Below are positions 38,569-45,404 of a DNA stretch of 45,404 bases, piece by piece. The notes below the pieces were generated by a model. The model saw nothing but the letters and a program-made list of their open reading frames with translations, ran no database searches and was not told where the DNA came from. The DNA lies in the NCBI RefSeq assembly GCF_013815995.1, contig NZ_JACDFE010000006.1, positions 1 through 45,404 of the forward strand, in the 5' to 3' direction. Position numbers and translations under genes: made by a program. Source of the stretch: Sporichthya sp. (lineage in GTDB: Bacteria; Actinomycetota; Actinomycetes; Sporichthyales; Sporichthyaceae). Positions within the stretch are counted from its first letter, which is position 1, and each line of letters starts with the position of its first letter.

Positions 38569-39936
38569 GTGCGCTACGTGGAGTCACTGATCGACCTCGT
38601 GGGGAACACCCCGCTGGTAAAGCTCCATCGCGTCACCGAGGGACTGGCTCCGACCGTGCTGGCGAAGGTCGAGTACTTCAATCCCGGCGGGTCGGTGAAG
38701 GACCGCATCGCCACCCGGATGATCGACGCCGCGGAACAAAGTGGGGCACTTCTCCCGGGCGGCACGATCGTCGAGCCCACCTCCGGCAACACCGGCGTCG
38801 GGCTGGCCCTGGTCGCCCAGCAGCGTGGCTACCAGTGCGTGTTCGTGGTGCCCGACAAGGTCAGCACCGACAAGATCAACACCCTGCGCGCGTACGGCGC
38901 CGAGGTCGTGGTCTGCCCGACCGCCGTGGCGCCCGAGGACCCGCGCTCGTACTACCAAACCTCCGACCGGCTGGTCCGCGAGATCGCCGGCGCCTGGAAG
39001 CCCGACCAGTACTCCAACCCGAACAACCCGCGCTCGCACTATGAGACGACGGGGCCGGAGATCTGGGAGCAGACCGACGGCCGGATCACGCACTTCGTCG
39101 CGGGCATGGGCACCGGCGGCACCATCTCCGGGGTCGGGAAGTACCTCAAGGAGGTCTCGAACGGCGCAGTGAAGGTGATCGGCGCCGACCCCGAGGGCTC
39201 GGTGTACTCCGGGGGCACCGGCCGGCCGTACCTGGTCGAAGGCGTCGGCGAGGACTTCTGGCCGAGCACCTACGACCAGGGCATCGCGGACGAGATCTAC
39301 GCGATCTCCGACGCCGACTCCTTCACGCTGACCCGCCGCCTCGCCCGCGAGGAGGGGCTGCTGGTCGGAGGCTCGTGCGGGATGGCCGTCGTCGGTGCGC
39401 TGCGGGCGGCGGAGAAGGCCGGCCCGGACGACGTGATCGTGGTGCTGCTGCCGGACTCCGGGCGCGGTTACCTGTCGAAGATCTTCAACGACGAGTGGAT
39501 GGCCGACTACGGCTTCATCTCCGCGGGCGGCGAGGTCACCGTCGGCGAGGTGCTGGCCCGCAAGGCCGGCAGCCCGGTCCCGGAGTTCGTGCACATGCAC
39601 CCGAACGAGACCGTGCGCGAGGCCATCGACGTCATCCGCGAGTACGGCGTCTCGCAGATGCCGGTGGTCCGCGCCGAGCCGCCGGTGATGGCTGCCGAGA
39701 TCGTCGGCTCGGTCGGGGAGAAGGACCTGCTCGACAAGCTCTTCGCCGGCGCCGCGTCCCTGTCCGACCGCCTCGAGCAGCACATGAGTAAGCCGCTGCC
39801 GATCATCGGCTCGGGCGAACCGGTCTCCGTGGCCGTCCACGAGCTCGAGCACGCCGGCGCCCTGGTCGTCCTGGTCGACGGCAAGCCGCGCGGCGTGATC
39901 ACCCGACAGGACCTACTGGGCTACCTCGCCTCCTAA
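38569..39936 (+). CDS. cbs: Cystathionine beta-synthase
   Basis: A 455-residue PLP enzyme making cystathionine from serine and homocysteine (transsulfuration). The PLP lysine is K44 in NPGGSVKDR, the phosphate/substrate loop is PTSGNTG (residues 70-76), and the glycine loop is GMGTGGTISG. GGSCGMAV lies near the end of the catalytic part. Two CBS domains form the C-terminal third (EFVHMHPNETVREAIDVIREYGVSQMPVV and PIIGSGEPVSVAVHELEHAGALVVLVDGKPRGVITRQDLLGYL). There is no heme-binding N-terminus, as in other bacteria. GTG start with GGAGG about 8 bases upstream. Confidence 0.95.
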   Translation: MRYVESLIDLVGNTPLVKLHRVTEGLAPTVLAKVEYFNPGGSVKDRIATRMIDAAEQSGALLPGGTIVEPTSGNTGVGLALVAQQRGYQCVFVVPDKVSTDKINTLRAYGAEVVVCPTAVAPEDPRSYYQTSDRLVREIAGAWKPDQYSNPNNPRSHYETTGPEIWEQTDGRITHFVAGMGTGGTISGVGKYLKEVSNGAVKVIGADPEGSVYSGGTGRPYLVEGVGEDFWPSTYDQGIADEIYAISDADSFTLTRRLAREEGLLVGGSCGMAVVGALRAAEKAGPDDVIVVLLPDSGRGYLSKIFNDEWMADYGFISAGGEVTVGEVLARKAGSPVPEFVHMHPNETVREAIDVIREYGVSQMPVVRAEPPVMAAEIVGSVGEKDLLDKLFAGAASLSDRLEQHMSKPLPIIGSGEPVSVAVHELEHAGALVVLVDGKPRGVITRQDLLGYLAS

Positions 39937-39957
39937 CAACGGATGTCATCCGTTGGG

Positions 39958-40467
39958 TCAAGCGTCGAGGAGTTCGACGGCGATCGCGCTGGTGCCCTGG
40001 CCGGTCTCGGTGACCCGGACCTCGCCCTTGGCGTCGGCGAAGGCGCCGGTGCCGCCGGTGACGGCGAACCGGCTCTGGGTGGGGGAGTTGGGCATGAACG
40101 AGTTCAGGCCCTGAAAGGTCAGCACGTCCGGGCCGATCTTGGCGACGCCGCCGCACTGGACGCTGACCGCGAGCGGGGTGGCGGCACCGGCCTCGCGCAC
40201 CACCCGGACGAAGGTGCAGGTGGTGTCCGCGCTGCCCACCAGGGCGCCACCCTCGGAGAGGGACTGGCTGAGGAAGAACTCGTCGCCGAGGCTGGCCGAC
40301 CCGACCGGACGGATGTCGCGGTCCTTGCTGTCCTGCTCCTTGGCGTCGAACACCCGCGGCGTCGGCCCGACCACTGTCGCGTCGTCCTTGCGGGCGAGCG
40401 CCAAGGGGCCGATGACCAGTGCGGCTGCGGTGGCCACACCGACGATGGTGATCAACTGCTTCTTCAT
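39958..40467 (-). CDS. Secreted allene-oxide-cyclase/dirigent-like barrel protein, copy 1
   Basis: A 169-residue protein with a signal peptide (LITIVGVATAAALVIGPLALA) and a beta-barrel domain: LGDEFFLSQSLSEGGALVGSADTTCTFVRV, AVSVQCGGVAKIGPDVLTFQG, and the clear family end SRFAVTGGTGAFADAKGEVRVTE. Two Cys probably form a disulfide. Family members in actinobacteria are uncharacterised; plant relatives bind small hydrophobic compounds. It lies 7 bases behind a paralogue, so the two form an operon. Confidence 0.75.
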   Translation of the reverse strand: MKKQLITIVGVATAAALVIGPLALARKDDATVVGPTPRVFDAKEQDSKDRDIRPVGSASLGDEFFLSQSLSEGGALVGSADTTCTFVRVVREAGAATPLAVSVQCGGVAKIGPDVLTFQGLNSFMPNSPTQSRFAVTGGTGAFADAKGEVRVTETGQGTSAIAVELLDA

Positions 40468-40474
40468 CGAGAGC

Positions 40475-40996
40475 TCAGCCGGTGATGATGTCGACGGTGT
40501 AGGTGCCCTTGTCCTTGCCGCCGGCCTTGCGCAGCGTTCCGGCGGCCCCGGAGTACTTGCCGGTGCCGCCGGTGACGGCCAGCTCGAAGTTGCCCCCGGG
40601 GTCGGTGAGGTCGGTCAGGCCCTGGGCCGCGATCTGACCGTCCGTCAGGACGATCGTAGCCACGCAGTGCGAGCGGGCGCTGGTGACGGGCTTCTTCGCG
40701 CCCTTGGGCTTGGACGTGGTCACCGAGGTCAGCGCGCACTCGAGGCCGGACAGGCCCACGGTCTTCCCGTCCTTGGTAAGGGTGTGGGAGAAGATCAGCC
40801 GGTCACCGGTGCTGGCTGCCGGGACGCCGACGTTGAGCCGGATGCTCTGCACCGTGACCGCGCCGAACTGCATCGTCAGCGGGGCCCCGTCCGGACTATC
40901 CGCCGCGCGCGAGTCCCCGGCGCCGGACGCCAGGATCGCGCCCAGCACGACCGCCGCGACCACGCCGCCGCTGCCGATGCGCCTGAACTGCCCCAT
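40475..40996 (-). CDS. Secreted allene-oxide-cyclase/dirigent-like barrel protein, copy 2
   Basis: A 173-residue paralogue of the downstream gene: signal peptide (GGVVAAVVLGAILASGAGDSRA), then GDRLIFSHTLTKDGKTVGLSGLECALTSV, SHCVATIVLTDGQIAAQGL and FELAVTGGTGKYSGAAGTLRKAG. The ATG at 40996 was chosen because GGAGGG lies 6 bases upstream. The core GG-TG-x-[YF] turn is shared with copy 1, but overall identity is low, so the duplication is old. Possibly a heterodimer. Confidence 0.75.
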   Translation of the reverse strand: MGQFRRIGSGGVVAAVVLGAILASGAGDSRAADSPDGAPLTMQFGAVTVQSIRLNVGVPAASTGDRLIFSHTLTKDGKTVGLSGLECALTSVTTSKPKGAKKPVTSARSHCVATIVLTDGQIAAQGLTDLTDPGGNFELAVTGGTGKYSGAAGTLRKAGGKDKGTYTVDIITG

Positions 40997-41085
40997 GTGC
41001 CCTCCGATGCTCGGGCGCATCATGGCAGGGCAGAGCCAGTCCACGCCGGTGGGCTCGCCGAAGGGTGGAGCAGGAGCGGACCGGC

Positions 41086-41667
41086 CTAGTAGGCGTAGGC
41101 CTCTTCGATCCGGAAGGTCGCGCCGGCGAGCTGCTCGGCCATGGCGTTGTCGACGAGCTCCAGCACCTGGACCTCGGCGAACTGGCCCGGCCGCAGGTTC
41201 GCGGCGGTGCCGATGTCGGTGGTGATGACCTCGCCCTTGTCCGAGATCGCCACGATGGTGATGTCGACGGACCGGGTGAGCGCACCGGTGTTGACCACCT
41301 GGAGCGGCAGCGTCGTCGCGCGGAGGCCGGTCGGGTCGGTGTAGGTCCGCAGCTCACCGATCTTCACCGAGACGCCGGGGATGACCTCGCGGGACTGGCC
41401 CATCTCGGCCAGGTCCCGGGCTTCCTGGTCGTTGCTCGCGACGTCGGTGTCCCGGACGTCCGCGGTGGAGGACTCCGCCGAGGTCGGCGCCACCGCGGCG
41501 CTGTCGGTGGCGGAATTCTTGGAGTAGGCGGCGGCGCCGACGGTGACGCCGGTCGCGACGGCCAGGAGGAGGGTGACGCCGACCGTCATCCGGGCCGCGC
41601 GGCGGACGCGGGAGCGCCGGGGCTGCGTGACCTGGGTGGGGGTCGGCCGGTAGGGCGGGCGACTCAT
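41086..41667 (-). CDS. Membrane-anchored hypothetical protein with extracytoplasmic beta domain
   Basis: A 193-residue protein. Basic, Pro-rich cytoplasmic start (SRPPYRPTPTQVTQPRRSRVRRAAR), one TM (MTVGVTLLLAVATGVTVGAAAY), Ser/Thr/Ala linker, then a domain (VSVKIGELRTYTDPTGLRATTLPLQVVNTGALTRSVDITIVAISDKGEVITTDIGTAANLRPGQFAEVQVLELVD) that looks like a FxLYD/DUF4352-like immunoglobulin-type beta sandwich. Function unknown. The following 246 bases upstream hold an AT-rich likely promoter (41800-41830) and no gene. Confidence 0.75.
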   Translation of the reverse strand: MSRPPYRPTPTQVTQPRRSRVRRAARMTVGVTLLLAVATGVTVGAAAYSKNSATDSAAVAPTSAESSTADVRDTDVASNDQEARDLAEMGQSREVIPGVSVKIGELRTYTDPTGLRATTLPLQVVNTGALTRSVDITIVAISDKGEVITTDIGTAANLRPGQFAEVQVLELVDNAMAEQLAGATFRIEEAYAY

Positions 41668-41913
41668 GCCGGAGGTCCTTCGCGGGAGAAGCGACCAGAA
41701 GCGGCCCGGGGCGTGTGATCCCAGGGCTCTCCTGTGAACGGTGTGGCCTACGCAGGATCACTCGAGGAAGGGAAAGGTTCGCCCAAAGCCGAGTACTTTT
41801 CGGCGGAGCTGTCGGAAATGTTCATTAACGCCCAGGAACGTCCCGATACGTCCCGGGCGGGCGGCGGTGACGCAGAGTGCTGTTGAGCTGAGTTCAGGCT
41901 GGCTTGGCAGAGC

Positions 41914-43236
41914 TCAGGCAGCGGCGGCGACCGCACTGCCCAGCCGGACCGGGACCGACGCCCAGCCGTGCAGCAGCCGGGTCGGACGGCGGCGGGCCGG
42001 TCCGTCAGCGGCCAGGTCGGGGAAGCGGTCGAAAAGCTTGCGCAGCCCGATCTCGCCCTCCATCCGGGCCAGGGCGGCGCCCAGGCAGTAGTGCGGGCCG
42101 GCGGAGAAGGCCAAGTGGTCCTTGGCGTTGGCCCGGGTCACGTCGAAGGTGTGCGGGTCGGTGAAGACCGCCGGGTCGCGGTTGGCGCCGGCCAGCATCA
42201 AGGCGACCAGGACGTGCCGGGAGATCGGCACCCCCTCCACCGTGGTGTCGCGGACGGCGTGACGGGCTGTGTTCTGCACCGGTGAGTCGAAACGCAAAGT
42301 CTCCTCGACGGCGTTGCGCCACAGCGACGGGTCCGCGCGCAGGATCTCGAGCTGCTCGGGGTGCTCGAAGAGCAGCACCGCACCGTTGCCGATCAGGTTG
42401 ACGGTGGTCTCGAACCCGGCCGCGAGCACCAGCCCGGCCAGGGCGGTCAGCTCCTGGTCGCGAAGTTCGGTGCCATCGTCCTGACCGGCCAGCACGACTC
42501 GGCTGAGCAGGTCGTCGCCCGGATTCCGGCGCAGCTGGGCGCAGTGCTCCCGCAGCCAGTCGTTCAGCTCGGACAGCGCCTTCTCCGACCGGCGGAACTG
42601 GCGGTAGGGCAGGCCGATATCCAGGCTGGCGGCCAGGTCGTCGCCCCAGGCGAGCAACTGGTCCTGCATCGCGAGCGGGACGCCGAGGATCTTGGCGATG
42701 ATCTGCACCGGCAGCAGGTGGGCGTACTCGGTCACGAGGTCCACGCGGCCGCCGCCAGGGTGCTCGCGGGCGAGGCGGTCCAGCAATTCGCTCGCGACGG
42801 TCTCGATGTCGGTGCCGATCGCCTCCACCGCGCGGGCGGTGAATGCCCGGCTGACCAGCTTGCGCAGGCGCATGTGGTCCACGCCGTCGATCACCAGCAG
42901 GGACGGCGGGTCGACCGGCCCGGGATTGCGCGGGTCCCGGGCCCACTTGCCGATCGCGGCCAGCGGGCGCGGCAGGGCCTCCAGGGGCAGGCCGGCGCCG
43001 AAGTCGTCGCTCTTGAGGATCTCGCTGATCACGCCGTGGCGGGCGGTCACCATCGCGAACGCGCCCATCACGACCGGGCCCTTGGCGCGCATCTCGTCGT
43101 AGATGGGGTGCGGGTCGATGCCGCTGCCGCCCGTGACCAGGCGCCCGTGCGCGTCGCCGCGCTTCGCGCCCTTCTTGATGGCGACCTGCGCCAACCCGTG
43201 CCGCACGCCCCACCGAACTGCCGACTTGACCGCCAT
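41914..43236 (-). CDS. Cytochrome P450
   Basis: A 440-residue bacterial-type P450 monooxygenase (soluble, class I, needing separate ferredoxin and reductase). I-helix AGLVLAAGFETTVN (Ala-Gly-x-x-Thr oxygen groove), K-helix EETLRFDSPVQ (E-x-x-R), and heme loop FSAGPHYCLGAALAR with ligand Cys 384. HMRLRKLVSRAFT is the C-helix heme-propionate region. No substrate can be deduced. No ferredoxin gene is adjacent. It lies directly downstream of a TetR gene with a palindromic operator between them, so expression is probably induced by a ligand of that repressor. Confidence 0.95.
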   Translation of the reverse strand: MAVKSAVRWGVRHGLAQVAIKKGAKRGDAHGRLVTGGSGIDPHPIYDEMRAKGPVVMGAFAMVTARHGVISEILKSDDFGAGLPLEALPRPLAAIGKWARDPRNPGPVDPPSLLVIDGVDHMRLRKLVSRAFTARAVEAIGTDIETVASELLDRLAREHPGGGRVDLVTEYAHLLPVQIIAKILGVPLAMQDQLLAWGDDLAASLDIGLPYRQFRRSEKALSELNDWLREHCAQLRRNPGDDLLSRVVLAGQDDGTELRDQELTALAGLVLAAGFETTVNLIGNGAVLLFEHPEQLEILRADPSLWRNAVEETLRFDSPVQNTARHAVRDTTVEGVPISRHVLVALMLAGANRDPAVFTDPHTFDVTRANAKDHLAFSAGPHYCLGAALARMEGEIGLRKLFDRFPDLAADGPARRRPTRLLHGWASVPVRLGSAVAAAA

Positions 43237-43261
43237 GGCGGCCTCCCTGCCTGGGTCCTAG

Positions 43262-43282
43262 TGGACTTACACTGTAAGTCCA
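43262..43282. promoter_or_regulatory. Perfect palindrome upstream of the P450 gene
   Basis: GGACTTACACTGTAAGTCC with one more pairing base on each side. Only the central base is unpaired. It lies 25 bases upstream of the P450 start and after the TetR stop. ACTTAC-x-GTAAGT dyads are typical TetR-family operators, so it is the likely binding site of the TetR protein encoded next to it. Confidence 0.8.
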
Positions 43283-43295
43283 GGGTGGTCCAAGG

Positions 43296-43952
43296 TCAAC
43301 GACCTGCGCGCAACTGGGTGACCGTCTGGATCATCAGGTCGAGCCCGAACTCGAAGTCGGACTCGTCGACCGCGAACAGGTCCAGGCCGAGGTTGTTGAT
43401 CCGGGGAAACTTCTCGATCCCGGGCGGCTCGGACAGTTCCCCGCCGGCCTCCAACTGCATCGCTTCGATCGCGCGCGCCCGGTGCCCGGCCGTGGTGGTC
43501 GCGCCGACCGCGTAGGCGACAAAGGCGCGGACCACCCGGAGGGCGTCCCGGCCGGTGAAGCCGGCCTGCTCGGCCATCTCCAGGGCGTACTCCAGTGGTT
43601 CCAGTCCGACCAGGGAGGCGGGGGCGCGGGCCATCATCAGCTCGATGCAGCGCGGGTACTGTTCGACGACGTCGCGGAACGCGCGCATCAGCACCCGGGC
43701 GCGCTGCTCCCAGGCCAGGTCGGGGTCGGTGGGCAGCAGGATCTGGGCCCGGACGTGCTCGCCGATGGCGTCCAGCAGGGCGGCCTTGTTCGGCACGTGG
43801 TTGTACAGCGACATCGCAGCGACGCCGAGTTCGGCGGAGATCCGCCGCATCGACGCGGCCGCCTCGCCCTCGGCCTCGATGAGCCGGATCGCGGTCGCGA
43901 CGATCGCCTCCCGGGACAGCCGGGCGCGGTCGTTCTCGACGATGCCGGCCAC
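43296..43952 (-). CDS. TetR-family regulator with TetR_C-type ligand domain
   Basis: A 218-residue repressor. HTH: SREAIVATAIRLIEAEGEAAASMRRISAELGVAAMSLYNHVPNKAALLDAI. The ligand domain resembles TetR_C (VLMRAFRDVVEQYPRCIELMMAR; FVAYAVGATTTAG; FEFGLDLMIQTV). The GTG at 43952 is chosen by family length. CATACT six bases upstream suggests a leaderless transcript. It precedes the P450 gene on the same strand, with a perfect palindrome in the 59-base gap, so it most likely represses the P450. Confidence 0.85.
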   Translation of the reverse strand: MAGIVENDRARLSREAIVATAIRLIEAEGEAAASMRRISAELGVAAMSLYNHVPNKAALLDAIGEHVRAQILLPTDPDLAWEQRARVLMRAFRDVVEQYPRCIELMMARAPASLVGLEPLEYALEMAEQAGFTGRDALRVVRAFVAYAVGATTTAGHRARAIEAMQLEAGGELSEPPGIEKFPRINNLGLDLFAVDESDFEFGLDLMIQTVTQLRAGR

Positions 43953-44041
43953 CTCTGAAGTATGGCGCGACTGGATTCCGGCACCACATCCCCCGGGTAT
44001 ACCCGCGGGCGGATGTCCTGGCCTTCTCGGCCCCACGATGT

Positions 44042-44073
44042 GAAGGCCCCCGGCCATCGCGGCCGGGGGCTTC
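44042..44073. terminator. GC-rich hairpin between divergent genes
   Basis: GAAGGCCCCCGGCC and GGCCGGGGGCTTC pair in an 11-12 bp stem with a short loop. It stands upstream of both the TetR and hydrolase genes, so it may block read-through rather than end either gene. No T-run is present. Confidence 0.5.
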
Positions 44074-44122
44074 GTCGTGTCAGGGTGGCGACGGAGCAAC
44101 GGTGCCCATCCTCGGAGGCGAC

Positions 44123-45013
44123 ATGACCGGTCGACGTGACATCGAATTCGACGCCGAGGGCGTCACGCTGCGCGGTTGGTTCTACGCCGCCACGCCTGGC
44201 CCCGGCCCCACCGTGGTGATGGCGCACGGATTCTCCGCGGTGAAGGAGATGTACCTGGACGCCTTCGCCGAGGTCTTCGCCGCCGCGGGCATCAACGCAC
44301 TCGTCTTCGACCACCGCAACTACGGCGCCAGTGACGGCGAGCCCCGCTGCGAGACCGACCCGTGGGCGCAGGTGCGGGACTACCGGACCGCGATCACCTA
44401 CGCCGCCACCCTGCCCGAGGTCGACTCGGACCGGATCGGGGTCTGGGGCTCCAGCTACTCCGGTGGGCACGTGCTCGTGCTCGGCGCGATCGACCGGCGG
44501 ATCAAGGCCGTCGTGTCCCAGGTGCCGTTGGCCAGCGGTTCGGCGAACATCGGTGAGCTGGTGCGCGCGGATCTGCGCGCCGGCTTCCGGGCGATGTTCG
44601 ACGCCGACCGTGTCGCCCGCTTCGCCGGTGAGCCGCCGATGTACGTGCCGGTGGTCGCCGAGGACCCGATGGCGCCCTCGGCGCTACCGACCGCGGACTC
44701 CTGGGCCTGGTTCACCACGACGGGGGAGAAGCGCGCCCCGTCCTGGAAGAACGAGGTCACGCTGCGGACGGTCGAGATGCTCGGCGAGTACGAGCCCGTC
44801 TCTTACGTCACCCGGATCAGCCCGACCCCGTTACTGATGCTGGTCGCGCGCGAGGACCACCTGACGCCAGCTCACCTCGCGCTGAAGGCGTACGAGCAGG
44901 CGTTGGAGCCGAAGCAACTGGTGCTCCTGCCCGGCGGGCACTTCGACGCCTACGTCTCGGGCTTCGAAGGCGCGTCCGGCCCGGCCCGGGACTTCCTCGT
45001 CAAGCACCTCTGA
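44123..45013 (+). CDS. Alpha/beta hydrolase (dienelactone-hydrolase-like)
   Basis: A 296-residue hydrolase. VVMAHGFSAVKEMYLDAFAEVFAAAG is the oxyanion region (HGF), FDHRNYGASDGEPR is the following strand, and the nucleophile elbow is GVWGSSYSGGHVL with the Ser of G-S-S-Y-S-G. Catalytic Asp is likely in LMLVAREDHLTP and His in LLPGGHFDAYV. It probably cleaves esters or lactones, and the substrate is open. The ATG at 44123 is preceded by GGAGGCGAC; GTG 44102 is a weaker alternative. Cytosolic. Confidence 0.88.
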   Translation: MTGRRDIEFDAEGVTLRGWFYAATPGPGPTVVMAHGFSAVKEMYLDAFAEVFAAAGINALVFDHRNYGASDGEPRCETDPWAQVRDYRTAITYAATLPEVDSDRIGVWGSSYSGGHVLVLGAIDRRIKAVVSQVPLASGSANIGELVRADLRAGFRAMFDADRVARFAGEPPMYVPVVAEDPMAPSALPTADSWAWFTTTGEKRAPSWKNEVTLRTVEMLGEYEPVSYVTRISPTPLLMLVAREDHLTPAHLALKAYEQALEPKQLVLLPGGHFDAYVSGFEGASGPARDFLVKHL

Positions 45014-45098
45014 TCGGGCAGGCGTAGCCTGCAGAACACGTGAGGTGCGGTGCCCCAGGCACGCGGACCTGGTTCTGACCAGTCCAGCGGGAGTTCAG

Positions 45099-45281
45099 AT
45101 GACCACGCCGACATCCAGCCCGACCCAGGCGACCGACCTGTGCCACTGCGGCCACACCGACACCCAGCACGACGTGGTGGCCGCCCGGTACTGCCGCGTC
45201 ACGCTGTCCGAAGCGCTGGCGCGGCCGTGCACCTGCCCGGTGGGTCCTGACGTCGTGGCGCGCAGCTACGACCGTCGCTAG
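45099..45281 (+). CDS. Small Cys/His-rich hypothetical protein
   Basis: A 60-residue protein with CHCGHTDTQHD, ARYCRV and ARPCTCP: five cysteines and two histidines in pairs, consistent with a small zinc or iron-sulfur module. No family name recognised, but the C-x-CGH...H...YC....CxC pattern is seen in short actinobacterial proteins. GGGAG lies 6-10 bases before the ATG. The last 123 bases of the window show no gene. Confidence 0.65.
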   Translation: MTTPTSSPTQATDLCHCGHTDTQHDVVAARYCRVTLSEALARPCTCPVGPDVVARSYDRR

Positions 45282-45404
45282 GAGCCTGCTGAACAAGGCC
45301 GGGTGGCGGGGCGCACCGAGGCGCTCGAGGCGCGGTCAGACCCGAGGGTCGACAGGTGTCCGCCCCGCCGGGTCTGAGATTGCCAAGGCCTGTGCTGGGC
45401 GGTC

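Overview
The window is chromosomal DNA of a high-GC actinobacterium. The left core block ftsB - DUF501 - ppx/gppA has the gene order of Mycobacterium tuberculosis Rv1024-Rv1026, and the right block has a GDSL/SGNH hydrolase next to a cystathionine beta-synthase, as around Rv1075c/Rv1077. GTG starts, GTGA/ATGA overlaps, mycothiol-type enzymes and very high third-position GC fit this. The genus cannot be fixed from the sequence alone.

Layout. (1) 1-3070: core genes (partial ftsB, DUF501, exopolyphosphatase, family-5 uracil-DNA glycosylase) and a complete tRNA-Leu(UAA). (2) 3019-17.2 kb: a composite integrative region attached to the tRNA 3' half. The tRNA 3' end recurs at 6593-6646 (diverged) and 13412-13465 (identical), each beside clusters of CAGTTGCA-type repeats that look like integrase arm sites. 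The first segment holds DUF433, a frameshifted tyrosine integrase and an AbiE-like toxin-antitoxin pair. The second is a decaying copper-resistance island with an intact BlaI-type repressor and M56 peptidase, a broken copD, a scrap of copA, small membrane proteins, and a three-gene operon (DUF305 lipoprotein, BNR protein, thioredoxin-like protein). Four copies of ACTAY-N8-RTAGT-like boxes appear to tie this island into one regulon. The third has a peroxiredoxin/mycothiol-fold/CGNR cassette, an intact and a broken DUF3800-like gene, each with a nearly identical promoter-plus-hairpin cassette that may be a small RNA, and a second integrase remnant.

(3) 17.5-31.5 kb: divergent TetR and LexA-headed regulators, then one tightly packed rightward operon. 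It contains a multi-TM protein, a secreted C-terminally anchored protein, two small TM proteins (one with an Ada-like Cys/His tail), a fused LivH-LivM permease, a lipoprotein solute receptor, LivG, LivF, a CrtI-like FAD oxidoreductase, a CrtC/DUF7065-like protein and an APH-like kinase. I infer an uptake and processing system for a hydrophobic, isoprenoid- or lipid-like compound. This is the best candidate for an undescribed system.

(4) 31.6-33.2 kb: a gene graveyard (arm-repeat remnant, DUF4143 tail, third integrase tail, transposase tail, 5'-truncated binding-protein domain) that marks the far edge of the accessory DNA.

(5) 33.3-45.4 kb: core-like genes. These are an exported HNH/Excalibur lipoprotein, small hypotheticals, a Bax-inhibitor-1 protein, DUF4287, an SGNH hydrolase, cystathionine beta-synthase, two tandem allene-oxide-cyclase/dirigent-like secreted proteins, a TetR-P450 pair with a palindromic operator, an alpha/beta hydrolase and a small Cys-rich protein.
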